From NCBI RefSeq assembly GCF_030445035.2, contig NC_080694.1, positions 68,525,147-68,589,146 of the forward strand: DNA of 64,000 nt, written 5' to 3'. The notes under the pieces were generated by a model, which was given only the letters and a program-made list of their open reading frames with translations, searched no databases and had not been told where the DNA came from. Source of the stretch: Dasypus novemcinctus (taxonomy: Eukaryota > Chordata > Mammalia > Cingulata > Dasypodidae). Position 1 is the stretch's first letter. The number at the start of each line of letters is the position of its first letter. Shown here one piece after another: positions 1-12,668 of the stretch. A program made the translations under genes and the position numbers.

Positions 1-27
1 CCAAAATCAATTTTAATGATATATTTT

Positions 28-110
28 GGGGAAGCAGCTATAGCTCAAGTGGTTGAGCATCACCTTCCACAAGTGAGTTCCCTAATTCAGTTCCTAGTGA
101 CTCCTGAAAA
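28..110 (+). mobile_element. DAS-type tRNA-derived SINE
   Basis: tRNA-like head with an A-box-like TAGCTCAAGTGGTTGAGC and a degraded B box; short A-rich end. Partner of the copy at 46090-46178 in the inverted arm. Confidence 0.8.
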
Positions 111-130
111 ATGAATGAGAAACCAACTCA

Positions 131-240
131 GGGAGGCTGATGTGGCTCAGTGGTTGAGCACTGGCTTCCCACATAGAGGTCCCAGGCTCAATCCCTGGCC
201 CCAGTACCTAAAAAAAAAAAAACAAAAATAAAACAAAACA
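131..240 (+). mobile_element. DAS-type SINE with A-rich tail
   Basis: Head GTGGCTCAGTGGTTGAGC, B box GGCTCAATCCCTGG, then a long A-rich tail with AAACAAAATA. Mirror copy at 45965-46050. Confidence 0.88.
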
Positions 241-1224
241 GAGTCTGTTTTGTTAAAACCAATGCTCCCCAAATATAAATTATTTCCGCATTTAGGCAAT
301 ATAAAAAACTATCAATGGGATATTTTACTGGACTTTGATTCATGCTTACCCTTTCTTGAAATGAGAGTTTTGAACTTTATGGGGTAGATTTCCTTGATTT
401 TACATCCTGCCATGAGGCTTGCTGCCAGATCCAAGGACTCTAGGAAAACATCTGTATCATGCATCCCTCAGACATTGAGTGGGGGAGAGAAAGCACAGAA
501 TCAGGCATGGGGATGGAACCTCTCTCCCCAATTTCTTCCCCGTGAGAGGCACCTTACCCATCTGAATCCCCAGGATTTCAGAAAGCCCCAGCACAGATGG
601 GGAGCCATCAGGAGGTGCACAAACCAAGATCTCCACAGTTACAAACCAGGCAGTCCTGCCCAATCCCTCAGCCCCATTCTGGCTGCAGAGCCAGGGCTTT
701 CCCTTTAGTGTCCAGGCATTTGCAGGTGCTTCTAGCATCAGCCCCATTCTGGTTGCAGAGCCAGTGCTTGCCTCATAGCTCCCAGGTGTGTGCAGGTGCT
801 TCTAACATGCCCTTTGGCATGTCCTTAATTTCCTTTATGTTTAGAGCATGCGGCTAATACTGGGTCCCACAATCTAATCAAAGATACTTAACTGAACTGA
901 TATAATAAAAATAATCTAACAAAAAATACCACATAAAATAGGTTTACATGCGCAGGCATGGGTTAGCTTAAGAACATAATTTTCCAGAGTCCACAAAAGT
1001 TTCAAACCAGGGCAGCTGCCCATCTTAGTAGAATGTGAAAGAATCTCTGCTGAATTAGGTAATAAAACACACAATAATACTATTTGTTCAATCAAATAAA
1101 CACATCTTCTGAGCTGAGAGGGGCTGGGTGATGTAAGGGGTGAAGTGTGAGTCCCAGGTCCTGTAGCCTCAGTGTCCCTGCTCTGGTCCTGTTTCTGACC
1201 GTGTAGCAATTTTCCTTTTTTTAA

Positions 1225-1302
1225 GAAGGTACTGAGGATTGAACCCAGGACTTCAGACATGGGAAACTGGTGCTTAACCATTGAATTACATCTTCTCCCC
1301 TG
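1225..1302 (-). mobile_element. DAS-type SINE
   Basis: Minus-strand tRNA-like head with B box GGGTTCAATCCTCAGTACC. Mirror copy at 45069-45150. Confidence 0.85.
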
Positions 1303-1349
1303 TCTGCAGTGATGGTTTCTTTTTGTGTGTTTTTGTTTTTGTTTTTTTT

Positions 1350-1428
1350 TTGGAGGTACAGGGGATTGAAACAAGGACCTTGTACATGGAAAGCCGATGC
1401 TCAACAACTGAGCTACATCTGCTCCCCC
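1350..1428 (-). mobile_element. DAS-type SINE
   Basis: Minus-strand head GGGGGAGCAGATGTAGCTCA and a T-rich (poly-A on the other strand) end at its left. Mirror copy at 44960-45040. Confidence 0.88.
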
Positions 1429-1465
1429 AAAGGAATATTATGAACCCTCATGCCCACAATTTTCA

Positions 1466-1546
1466 ATGCCAGGAGCCTCTTATATGAACCCAGGACCTCT
1501 ACTATGCAAGCAAGCACTCAACCACTGAGCTACACCTGGCCCCCCT
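1466..1546 (-). mobile_element. DAS-type SINE
   Basis: Minus-strand head GGTGTAGCTCAGTGGTTGAG and B box GGGTTCATATAAGAGG. Mirror copy at 44846-44920. Confidence 0.82.
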
Positions 1547-1799
1547 TGACACAATTTTGATATTGGAGCATTGTAAAATATTTTCTCCTGACAACGTTTA
1601 AGTGCTGTCAATGGAAAATAGACACTTTGAAACTGAAACAGTTATTTGAAAAAAAAAAAGTGTTCTAAAGGTCAAAAATAAAATCTGAACTATTACTCCA
1701 ACAAAGAATTTCAAGGAAGATCTTGGAGTTTGACGGAAAAAAATGGAATCTGTTTATCTGAGTTTGATAACTTTACTGTAGATTTGCTTTTATTTCGTT

Positions 1800-3420
1800 A
1801 ATACTTTTTATTTTTTAAAAATACTTTGGATTACATAAATGTTACATAATGGGGGTTCCCATATGCTCCTCTCCCCTCCCCTCCCATATTTTCCCATATT
1901 AACAACATCTGTCATTAGCATGGCATATTTGTTAAAATTGATGAACACACATTGGAGCATTGCCATTAAGCATAGATTATAGTTAATATTATAGTTTATA
2001 CTCTGCCCTGTACAATTTTATAGGTTTTGACAAGGTGTATAATGGCCTGTATCTGTCATTGTAATGTCATTCAGGACAATTCCAGTGTCCCCAGTATGCC
2101 CCCATGTTATACCTACTCTTCTCTCTCCCTCCTCTCAGAAATTCTGGTGGCCTCTGCCTTTATATCAGTGATTCAAGTTCTTTCATTGCTAGAATAAGCC
2201 TACTTTAGTCCATAGCTGCATTCCCCTCTTATGTTTGTTCTTTCTGCAGTCTGGGAATTTTGGGAGGGTGAATGCCCACTCTGTCTTTCATTGAGAGGGG
2301 TCTTGGATCCCATGGGGCAGATGGATGGAAATGTCTTGCTTGCAGTTGTAGGTAGCTTTTTTAAAGCATGGTCATTGTCTGTCATCATCCTTTTGGTTGT
2401 TGCTCTGGGTGAGTCCAATGAACTGGAGAATAGGTGCTGCAACTCTGTTGAGATTCATGCCACAATTAGCATATGAAAAACCAAAGATATATGTCTCCAA
2501 GACATATATTTAATGTGTATAGTGCTAATTATAGGCTCAGATAAAAGGGAAAGAAGAACCATGTATAGAGAAATTATAAATGAGCCTAACTCTGCTACAT
2601 TGGGGAGCATATATTCCAAAGTAAGGCCCACTGACAGGTGCCAAATTCCCGAGATTATTTGCCCTGCCAATAGTATCTAGATGTCTCCAAAGCCCTCAGG
2701 AGTCCCACTGTTGGAGGTACTGTGGCCTCAATGATATCCTGCTGAGATGTGCATGAGCATAACCTCAGGATTTACTCTGAAATCTCTTAGCCATAAAAAC
2801 TCATTTGTATTTAATAATTTCTCCTTTTGGTCAAGGTCTTTTTCTAGATGCATCTATAGCCAGTGCTTGGTAATATTCCCTTGGCACCAAGGAGGTTCAT
2901 CCCCAGGAGTTGTAGCCCATGCTGGGGGGAAGATAGTGCATTTATATGCTGAGTTTGGCTTAGAGAGAGGCCACATTTGAACAATAAGGAGGCTTTCAGG
3001 AGGTAAATGTTAGGTAATATATAATACTAGGCTAAGTTTTGATTTCACACGGAAAGGCTCATACATACAACCATCAATATCAAGGGCTTGGTGTAATGGT
3101 CTGTCTTCCTTCACAAGGCACTGCCAACATACTCAGGGGATTCTTGCCACTCTATTAGAGAAGGTAGCAAGACTCCCCAGGGTGGGAATTCAATATTCTT
3201 TGATTATTGTGTGGCTATGAACCTACTAAGAAAATGCCTCATGACTACTTGGACATATTCATGTGCTAGAGAGGCATACCCCAGGTGCACCCTTCCTCTC
3301 ACATCCCCCATCACCAACACCCTACACCAGTGATCCTCCCCTGCCACAGCTGTGACCCTCAGAAACAACATCTGTGTTCATGGAAATTTGGTCTACTAGA
3401 AATGATACCACTGTATCCCA
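1800..3420 (-). mobile_element. Old L1 3'-segment, diverged
   Basis: Minus-strand relative of the 2.4-kb L1 3' family seen at 17.3, 29.1, 33.6 and 50.3 kb; for example GGCACCAAGGAGGTTCATCC and ATATGCTGAGTTTGGCTTAG are shared wording. Many substitutions and gaps mark it as one of the oldest copies. Confidence 0.6.
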
Positions 3421-3479
3421 TCAGTGGGAATATGATGAACTGCTAAGTAGATGGAGGTGGGAAAACTGGCTCATGGTAT

Positions 3480-4400
3480 AGAGGAAACTAGAGTAGATTA
3501 TCTCCTGCACACTAGGTGACTTAAAGACTTTGTGAATGGTAAAATTATAAAACTAATGGAAAATACATACACATATGGATATATTTATGATCTTAAGGTG
3601 TTAAAAAATACTTTAAAAAAGACCCTAAAAACATAAACCATCGGGTAAAAATTTGATAAAATTTAATCACCAAAATTCAAGAATTTTCTCATGAAGAGCA
3701 TCATAGTCAAAGTTAATGAATGATATTTTCAAGTCTAAAAGGCTTAATATCTGGAATATACAATAAATTCCTGCAAACCAACAAAAGAAAGACTGGAAAT
3801 TGAAAATGGGCAAAGGACATAAATAGGAAAGTCCAGAAGAGATGCTCAATTTTACGGGTAATCAGAAAAAGCCAAAATAAAAGAATAGTGAGATAAAACT
3901 TTAGTTATCAGATCTTTAAAAAAAGCAGCAAGTTTGATAGTAGAATCATGCCTCTTTGGTGGAAGTGTAGACTGACACTGCCATCCGGGGAGCAATCTGG
4001 TGATACTTCAGGAAATTCAGGGTGCAAGCCCCCCATGCACTCCTGGTGTGGCTCAGAGAGGCTCTTGCACAGGATCGTGCAGGAGTGTGAGCAGCATTGT
4101 TTGTAGTCCTAGGCAGGTGTCCATTCTGAGACCAGGTGTGAACTTGGTGGGCATGTGCTCTGGGACCCTCCTCAGCAGTGAGGAGCCCTGGTGGAGTCTA
4201 TACGCAACATGGGGTCTAACAGCAGGGTACTGGGCTATGGTAAAATAGAAGCAGAAAGACAAATACTGCCCTATTTCTATAGTCGAGGGTCCCTGTGTCT
4301 AAGGACATATAAAAAACATTAGAGAGTAGCTGTCTATGGGGGTGGGAAGACTGGGAATAAGAATTGCTGATAGAGCAGAGAAAAATAAAGTAAGACCAAT
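3480..4400 (+). mobile_element. L1 ORF2/3' end fragment, decayed
   Basis: Follows the order of the mammalian L1 3' half: GAAAATGGGCAAAGGACAT, then ATGCTCAA...ATCAG...AATAGTGAGATA, then TGGTGGAAGTGTAGACTG, then a 3'UTR-like part. No open frame of note. Confidence 0.5.
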
Positions 4401-7400
4401 GACACCTGTGTACCAAAAACTGAGGCATGTGAGTGAGCCAAGTCCCTGTACTGAAAGTCCTAAGAAAGAAGGCCCTGAGGATGGGACGGCAGGGAAGGAC
4501 CGAGCAAGGCCAGCAGCCCGCGCATGGATGGGAGGCTGGGCCTCCATGGAGCAGAGCAGGTGGACAGACAGACTGCACCTGCCAGGCTCTAGTTCCCAAC
4601 ATCATGTCCAGTGGGGTCACTCCCTCAGCCCCAGACAGCCCACCCTGACCCCTTCCCAGTCCTTGCACTGACCCCTCTCTCCTGGGGCACCTCGAGGTGT
4701 GTCTGCCCCTCACGTCCAGCAGCCTGGCTGTCTCTGGTGGGCCCTCCCTTGGTTGCTGCCCAGGGATGGACAGAACCAAACACTCAGGAAAGAGTGTCCC
4801 TCTCAGGGGTCAGGATAATGCAGTGTGCACTGAGGGAGACAGGAAGGCTTTGCATCGCCAACACCACCATCAGACCTCTGCGGACCATCCAGAGGCCACC
4901 AGCAGACCCTCCCCTCTGCTTTCCTCCAGGCAGTGCCCAGTCCACACCCCTGGCTCCTGGGCAGGCCCAAACCTCACCCTTAGGCACTCCATTTCTCTTT
5001 CCTTTCTTTTTTCTTTTAACAATAATTTGATTTTTATGGCATAAGCAATATTTACAAGACAGCTTTTATAGCCAAAAACCCTTCAATTTTACTAACTCTT
5101 CACTTTACAACAAAATAGATATAGAATATTTCTTCGCACAAGTTGTGGGTGTATATTCACTTAATAATCATCCTGGAAATCAAGCTATGTACCTTGCATA
5201 CATGTTAACTACATTTACTGTACGTAGAAATGTTTTCTAAGAAAATGAAAAACCTACTAGTGGCTTCTGGCTCACCATCGACCTAACTTCTCAGCCAGCA
5301 CATCTATGCAGATTTACGCAGAGATGTGTGTTTGCAAGTTGGAAAACAGGCATTGCTGTACCTGAGGCACTAGAGCAGCTGCATCTATAAACAGCTCCCA
5401 TTTTGACTTCCTTTGGCACCAAGATAAACTGGTCAAAACACAGGTGACCTGGAGCCCCTGTCTGGGGTCCATGGTCAGTCTAACTACTCCTCAGAAAGGC
5501 CATGCTCTCCACCCCCAGCCCCTGCTCACTGCTGCTCCCTCTGCCTCTGATTTTTGTCTCTGGCCACAGCTGAACTGACAATTCACACATCGAGCATGGA
5601 CCTTTGGGGTGTGATGAACATGAGCAGCTGAGGGTCCCTTCAGCCCCCAGAATGGCAGGACAGACCTGGGGAGGCTTCTGGGCCCCTGCCTGAGGACGAC
5701 CCACCCTCCTGGGGACGCTGCAGAGGCTGGAATTGGGGACGACAGGTCCCTGGAGCCTCCTAGAGAACCAGCCGTGGGTGACGCCCCCGCCCATGACGCC
5801 CCCGCCTGTGACGGAGCAGAGGAGCACTTGGTCAGGTGCTTCCTTCCTGCTCTCTTGTCCCTGCACAGTGCTGAGGCCAAGCCTGGGACAGAGCCCTGTG
5901 CTCCAGGGTCACAGCAGAGGTCAGAGTCGGGAGGGAGAAGACAGTTTTCCTGAGCGTGAGATACTGACAGGAGGACGCAGCATCCTGGACGCGGAGGGGC
6001 ATCGCGGCGGCAGCTCTGGGGCGATTTCTGTGCTCACGGCAAAGAGCCCAGAGCAGGTGTACAGCAGACAGGTGGTTCCAGAGCTGACAGGTGCCTTCTC
6101 AAAAGCCAAGGCTGGGATTCAGGGCACCAGCACAGTAAGGAAGCCTAAAATGCTGGGAATGCACCAAAAAAGCCCGTTTGACCCGTGACGCAGAGCTCCA
6201 GGCACAGCCCCCTCAGCCGAGCAGCGTGACTTAAAGCCACACCAAGGTCAGCTCCGCTGGCAAAGGGCCGCAGCAGGTCAAGGCTCGGGACTCGTTCTGG
6301 ACATTCCCTCTGCTGTTCAGAACTGAACTTAGGCCCGTGCAGCCCAAGGTCTTCTTTGACTTCCTTTCCCACAGGAGCAGTTAATGGCTTCTCCAGGTGC
6401 AAACTCAAGGTGGTCTACGAGGGGGCAGGGGCAGCAGGTGCTGTGGGAAACAGACCCCTGAGCAGAGCCCCCGTCACAGAACGGTCCTCACGGCCAGCGG
6501 CCCCACGTGTCCATGTGTGTCCTGGGGTGGAAATGAGCCCCCGTGGAAAAGGCTTCCTGGAGGCCCACGGCCGCCTCCCCAGGCACTCGCCCTCAGCCCC
6601 CAGCTGACCACTGCACAGCCGTCCTCAGGGAGCAGCGGCCTGACCACCTCCTGGTCAGGGTCCTCGGGTTTAAACTGTCCCCAGCAGTCCTACGTGCCCC
6701 GCTGTTTGGTCTAAAGGTGTTTGTACCTTACATCACCTTCCTGTCCCATAGCTGGCTTTTCCTCCTCATCATGGGAGAGTAAATCTCTGAAAGCAGCTTA
6801 TTCACTACATTAAGAAATTTGGTCAAATGGTTAGGCCGGTAAAACAAAGCATTCATTTTATCTAAGCATTTTGAATAGTGAAGAAGGAGGTCAGAAGCCA
6901 TCAGCCGTGGGCTCGGCGACCCTGTGAGACCCGCTGTGGGGCCACACGCTGACGCTGAGGCCAGGGAAAAGGCCCCATTCCCAGAACTCACCCCTTGGGT
7001 TCCTTCTTGACACTTTCACGCACATCCCGCAGCAGCCCCTGGGCAGGTCTCCACCTCCATCGTGCCTGTCCTGGGGCCTGAGCACACCAGGGCTTGTCCC
7101 GCTCGTTGTGCTGGAGGCTGGTGGAGCAGGATGGCGGAGCGCAGCGTGGAGGCCACACTGGGGGCTGCAGGACGAGGCGGCACAGGCAGCAGGGACCCCA
7201 CGGCCTCCCATGGGCACTCGATTTTCTGAGGCTCTCCTGGGTGGAAGGCTCCTAAGAATTGCTAAGGCTTGTGCCAGGCTGAGATCTGCAAACTCGAGGA
7301 GCTCCAGAGGGCGGAGGACGTCCCGCTCAACCCGTCCCTTCACCCAGAGTCCCCACTGGGTCTTATTTAGGCCTCTCCTGTTTAGAGGAGCAGCTGCGTC

Positions 7401-8100
7401 TCCAGGAACTGCTGCAGGCCCTTCTCTGCTGGACACTGGGTCCCCTCTGTGGGACGTACGTGGAATTTCTTCCCACAACTACTTGCTTGCTCCTCTGAGC
7501 AGTGCTGCTCTCCTCTAGGGAAGTTAGCTGACAATCTGTCGTCACTTATGCAGTTTTGTACTTCAGTCTCTCAACGGCATCAATAAGCCCTTTTTTCTTC
7601 ACTGAATGTCTGGAAGCTTTCCTCTCTACTAATGAGAGGTCCTCAGGCTCACTGCTGCCTCACCGCAGCCGTCCATCTGGACACAACTCTTGCTGCCAGT
7701 GAGTCTGGGGCTGAGGGCGACGGGTGGCAGGCGAGGGGCAGTGGGTGACGAGGGTCCAGAGCCCTTATGGGGGGCTAGCGGCCCAGAGCCGCCTCCTCTG
7801 TCCTTCTCATGCAGGGCAATCCTTTCCACTCAGCACCTCCAAACGTGCCGTCCACATCCCTCAGGGAACTGGACAGAGAAGGACGCACGGGGGACTTGCA
7901 GATGCAGCGTGAGCGGCTGTTCATTTGTTCTGCTCCACACCCACCCAGGAAAGCCCTGCCTGTCTACACCCTAGTTCAGCACGCAGTAAGTGAAGCAGAG
8001 CCCATGGGGATGTGAGTGCAGAAGGTCTGAGCATGGTGGGAGGGCCCAGGACTGAGGCCGGGGGTGGGACCTGCGGACGCCTCGTCCAGCAGCCACAGAC
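4401..8100. other. No gene recognised
   Basis: Mixed, moderately GC-rich single-copy sequence. Several frames of 60-195 codons overlap on both strands without domain, splice logic or shared homologues, so I treat them as chance. I see no clear repeat family. Confidence 0.4.
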
Positions 8101-8539
8101 CAGCTGGACAACCAGACAATAAGTCTTTAACTCTGTGCCAGGTGGAACTGTAGACTGTACTTGTGTAAAAATGGTAAAGTCACACACTTGTATACAAAAC
8201 TGGCAGGATTCACAGAAAAATGAAACCAGTAGTTGTCTATGTGGAGTGACGTGGGAAGTGGGGTGGAGAGGGGTGTCTCACCTCTGAAAACGCTGGAGTT
8301 TTTCACCCTGAGCACAAGCTACTTTACCAAAAACACGAGGCAGTACTCCTTAGTGCCAGCCCAAAAGAGATCTGATTTTCCCATGTCGATTATTTGAAGA
8401 GCTTTTTATTTTAGATTTTCCCCCCAAAACTGGCTGGCACCTGGCTGTGCTGTGCCCTAGGCCAGCCAAGCCTGCCTCTGCTTCTCCACTGGAGGAGCAG
8501 ACAAAGCGGAACACGCGGAAGGATAAAATAAAATCAAAG

Positions 8540-9000
8540 CCACTGGCTGCCCTGCCTGCGCGGCCGCTCCCTCCTCTGGACCCAAGGGTTGGCGCCGCGA
8601 CTCGCTGCGCCCCAGCCTTTAAGGTTCCAGGAACCTTCCTTCCCAAGGCGGGAAGAAAAGCCTCTGCGGAGAAAGACGCAGTCAAGGAGATCGGCGCTCA
8701 CGTCTGGGCGTCCAGGAAGGTCGCCAGTCTCTAGGGCCAGGAGGCGCCCTCCGGGCGGGACCGCACTCAGCGCTGCCCTCACCCCCCGGGGCTGGCCCCG
8801 CCCTCCCCTGCACTCGCCCACCGTCCTTGCACCCTGGCCGCCTCCCGGGCTGCCCCCTCGCTTCCCGCCCCTGTCCACCCCCTTTGGACTGCACCTCCAC
8901 TTGATGGGGTCCCCGAGGGAGGCCCTCGCTGCGCAGGGGGCTGTGGGGAGGCTCCGCTTCTGCCCTGCGCCCCTCCCCGAAGGCTTGTCCCTAGCCAGGG
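8540..9000. other. Moderately CpG-rich block, no gene recognised
   Basis: GC-rich with GCGGCCGC, GGCGCCGCG and other CpG clusters. No exon, TATA box or open frame with recognisable product. It could be a decayed or distant promoter. Confidence 0.35.
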
Positions 9001-9275
9001 CCAGACTCGGGCTGCTCTGCGGGTCCAGGGAGCCCCCAGGGCAGGGGTCCTTAACCAGGGTCCCTGACCTGAATTGAAATTCAAAAAGACATTATTCTTG
9101 TGGGACGTGCTGGTGGAGTGTATGTATTTATTAAATACACACAGTGCAGTGTGGACTTAGGGGGAGGTCCGTGGTTTTCACCTGACTGGCAGAGGGAAGG
9201 GGTCTGTGGAACAGAAAGGTTAAGACCCCTGCTCTAGGCAAAGAGGGAGCAGCTTCGGGAGAGCTGGCAGCACAG

Positions 9276-9362
9276 AACAGGTGAGGGCCCTGAGCAGGTG
9301 AGGGCCCTGGAGCAGGTGAGGGTCCTAGGGCAGGTGAGGCCCTGGAGCGGGTGAGGGCAAGC
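9276..9362 (+). repeat. Short minisatellite
   Basis: Four to five imperfect units around GAGCAGGTGAGGGCCCTG, varying between about 17 and 21 bp. Confidence 0.75.
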
Positions 9363-9784
9363 GTGGGGGCAGACAGAGTGCTGGTCTTGTAGAGCCTTCC
9401 TCAGCCTGGTCTCCTTGGCTCAGTTTCCCCTTCTGTCAGATGAGGACAGAGGATGACCACTCTTTTAACTGACTGCCAGGTGGCGCTTCAACACCTGGCA
9501 TCTCAGTGTGGTCCCAACCCAGTGCCACTTCCTTGCATCTCAGGGGAGCTGCTTAGAAACTCTCTGGAGCCCACCCAGACCTCCAGAATCAGAGCCTGCC
9601 TTTAACAAGCTCCCCAGGGGGCCTGTCTGCATGTCAATTGGAAAAGGACTCATGTAAGTGTCTGTATCAGAGTGAGATGGCATGATATTAAATTCAATAA
9701 AGATTCTGACAAAGTGCTGGACATAAAACATGGACTTGATGGATTTTTTTTTTTTTACTTTTATAAAGGGCAGTTATTTGGGGT

Positions 9785-9890
9785 AAAATATGAAACTCTC
9801 CAAGAATCTGCATGTCATCCTTGCACAGTGGCCATGTCAATCTTCTCTGTATTGTTCCAATTTTAGTATATGTGCTGCCAAAAGTGAGCC
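9785..9890 (-). pseudogene. U6 snRNA pseudogene
   Basis: On the minus strand, 106 nt match U6 along its whole length: GGCAGCACATATACTAAAAT, AGAGAAGATT, GCAAGGATGACA and the 3' TATTTT. The 5' end reads GGCTCACTTTT in place of GTGCTCGCTTC, and the ACAGAGAAGATTAGC core reads ACAGAGAAGATTGAC. No U6-type TATA/PSE promoter is apparent. It looks like a retrotransposed or drifted copy. Confidence 0.9.
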
Positions 9891-9914
9891 CTGATGGGTG
9901 GTTTTGAATGGTAA

Positions 9915-10065
9915 GAGCTATACAAGTAACTAACATTTACTGAGCGCTCACTACATGCCAGGTACTGCCCTCAGCTCAGCACATGACCATATTTAGTCCT
10001 CACAGCTGCTAGGGGGTAGGTGCTATTATTCTTCCCAACTGATATATGAAGATGTTGTGGAGCCA
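9915..10065 (+). mobile_element. MIR SINE relic
   Basis: ACATTTACTGAGCGCTCACT, ATGCCAGGTACTG and TAGTCCTCACAGC follow the MIR consensus order, ending near AACTGATATATGAAG. Confidence 0.65.
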
Positions 10066-12030
10066 AAAGTTTCAATAACGTGGCCTTTTTTGCACTAGCA
10101 AGGGCCAGAACAGAGAACCCAAGCAGCTGGGCTCTGGGGCTCATGAGCAGACGCGTTCCTAATGTGCTGGAATGGAGCTCCCAACACCCCAGCTCTTTCC
10201 CTGAATCTGCTTGCAGGTGGAGCACCAAGTTGCATGAGAGAAGCTGAAATACAGAAAGCTGTGATGTGTTCTTTATGGGCATTCCCAGCGTAGAGTGTGC
10301 AGTGTGAGGACATGGAGAAGCCTTCTGGGGTCTAAGGGAGAGAGGTGCACCCCCTCCAGGGTCAGTGTCAGCACACAGGGCCAGCCCTTGGGGAGAAGAG
10401 GGGATGCCCCAGGAGTGGGGTTCCCTAAGGGGAAGCTTACCGGTGCTGGGAGGTGGGAAAACTCAGAGATGCTGGAGAGCAGAAGGGCAGCTGATGGGAA
10501 CTGGGGAGCTGCGGCCCTTCACCTGTACCCGAGAATGTTCTCATCATCTCTGGGAGGTGAGTATTTTCCTGTGGAGAGTGCGGATCTCTTTGACAAGGTC
10601 AACAGAAATGAGCTCTGGACCCATGAAAGTCTACATTTCACCTCTGCAGACAAGCTGGTAGCCAGTTAAACCCAAATTCCTAGTGAGTGGGGCTTAAACT
10701 CACAGGAAAGGAAGCTCTTGGGTCTGTGGTGAAAATTAGATGGTGTCACCTCTCTCCCCAGCTGCCAGGGCAGGAGGTTTTCAGTTAGACCTAAGAGGAG
10801 GGGGCAGTGAGGCCAGTGGGGATGGGGGGGACGTGGGCATTACCTCTGCTCGCCTCCAGAGGGCGCTATGGCACAGGGTGGAAAGCAGCCTTCAACCAGC
10901 TTTCTAACTTGTGTGCTGTGTTTTCCAAGGGAGAGGGGACAAGTGGAGATAAATACACATTACAGTGAAAAAGCCCCCGGTGGGGCCCCTGCTAGCCACT
11001 GGCTGATGACCTTGAGCAAGCACTTCATCCTCTGGGGCTGTTCCCCCAGGAGTCCCAAGGCCCTTCCAGACTCCTGGACAAGCAGGTGAGAGGCACCTCC
11101 TGACTCAGTGGTACCTGGTTCAGCCCCTCCACTCATGGAGGGCACACAGCACACGGCAAGTGTTCTTTTCCCCTCCCAGGGCAGAGGGCTAATGCTTGAG
11201 CATGGAGGAAGGAAAATGCCTGTATTTCAGAGCCTGCCAGAGCCTGGAGCTGCCCTTCCACACAGCATTTGAAAATTCTGGAGGAAAAGGGGGAGCTGCA
11301 TGGGAAAGATGATTGGAAGGCACCTCTGGTCCTCTCGAGTTCCAGATTTATTGTATTCTATCGAAGATAGTTCCCTTAGAATTTTATATTTTAAAAGGTG
11401 TTAGACACTGACTTGGGTACTATTCATTTCATAGATTAAACAGCTGTAATGCGACAAGCTTAAAAACATCATTATTTATAATCATTTCGGGGGGGTGTCC
11501 CCCCAATACCAGATAATCTATTTTAACGATGTGACTCTTTGAGCACAGCCCTGTGGTGGGCTTGGGTGTTGTGTGAGTGAATAACATGATGTGTATATCA
11601 GAGCGCCCGTGCTTTTCTGCAGAGTTGTCTTCATAGGGTTGGGGGGAGTGGTATGTGAGAGTCCCCTTCTCTGGAAATGCTGTTTAAAGAACACGGGGCT
11701 GGGAACGGGCCTCCCTGCTCCAGGTGTCTCCACGTCCTACACAAGCAGACAGGAGCAGAACTTGGTTCCACGTGCCCTTCCTTGGTCCTGCACATCCTTT
11801 ACTCCTTGAAGTACCAGCTCAAAAGTTCCTCCTGCAGAGAGTTCCACCTGCTGAATTGCCTACTCCCTGGAGCTCTTTCCACATTGACTTTCCTCGGTAC
11901 CTGGAGCTGCTGGTTCCTGTCTCCATCTCGTCCTGGGAAGTGTTCTGCCTCCAGCAGGTGAGTGTGTGGAGATCAGGAACTGGACGTTGAGTTATCAGTC
12001 ACACCTCGGGATGTCAACCAGCTCTGCTAA
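10066..12030. other. No gene recognised
   Basis: Non-repetitive sequence with short frames only; no RNA gene or splice pattern I can defend. Confidence 0.4.
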
Positions 12031-12195
12031 CTGGAAGGATGATGCTGATGATACCACAGCAGCCACCATTTCCTGCAGTCTTCTTGGGTGCCAGGACTGC
12101 GCTGAGCATTTACCTGGATTAGTTCTTATAATCTTAGCAACAGCCCTGTGAGGAGGTGCTATTAATACTCTGTTGTCTACAAGAGACAAAGAAAC
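12030..12195 (+). mobile_element. MIR SINE relic
   Basis: GGGTGCCAGGACTGCGCTGA, GATTAGTTCTTATAATC and GTGAGGAGGTGCTATTA fit the MIR order. Confidence 0.6.
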
Positions 12196-12437
12196 TTGCC
12201 AGGACCCCCCAGCTAGAAGGGCCATCTCAGTCCAAGACTCAGCCCAGCGCCCTAGCAAGACCCAGTGACCAGGGCGGTCACCACATCGTCCTCCTCGTCT
12301 CCTCTCTGGGCTGAAGGAGTCAGATGCCCCCCAGACCCCCACTGGAAATAATCCCCAGCCCCTCCCCCCTCATTCAATCATCCCCCCAAAGGATGTTCTG
12401 CCTCCCTTTTCTATCCCATGTGGCAGGAGTCACTCAC

Positions 12438-12668
12438 TTTTAGGAGCTCGTGTGCTGGCGGCCTGCACTTCAGCTCCTTGACAAGAGGGCCAAGCCAGCA
12501 ACTTCCTCAGGGACCTTCTGGAGTTCGTCCTCATGCTCCTGCTCGACCTGCTCCAGCTCCCTCAACCTGGCCAGAAGGGGGTGCTGCTGTCTCTCTAACA
12601 CCTGCAGCCTCCCATGGCACTTAAGTGCTGCACCAGGGACCTGCTGGACTTCCTCACTTCGCAAGCTT
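12438..12668 (-). pseudogene. TRIM-like coiled-coil exon relic
   Basis: On the minus strand the frame reads LERQQHPLLARLRELEQV then EQEHEDELQKVPEEVAGLAL, which fits the coiled-coil exon of TRIM E3 ligases in heptad spacing and in the LLARL..LE signature. A one-base shift near the end gives VKELKCRPPAHELLK followed directly by GTGAGT (12432-12437), the place where TRIM genes splice after the ELLQ/K motif. TRIM genes are known neighbours of MHC class I genes. I see no RING, B-box or SPRY exon nearby, so this is probably a stranded exon of a decayed gene. The exon's 5' limit is estimated. Confidence 0.6.

Larger units (their letters stand above)
1..2090 (+). repeat. Inverted duplication, left arm
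   Basis: The reverse complement of about 44260-46195. Matching landmarks in mirrored order include the five DAS SINEs, the CCAAGGACTCTAGGAAAAC segment (about 430) and a shared poly-A/T stretch near 1650 and 44730. The arm runs off the left edge of the window, and its inner end falls within L1 3' material, so both limits are approximate. Confidence 0.85.

Noticed and set aside
9276-9362. Regular short repeats considered as a CRISPR-like array
   Set aside because: Head-to-tail units with no spacers in a mammalian genome; a minisatellite.
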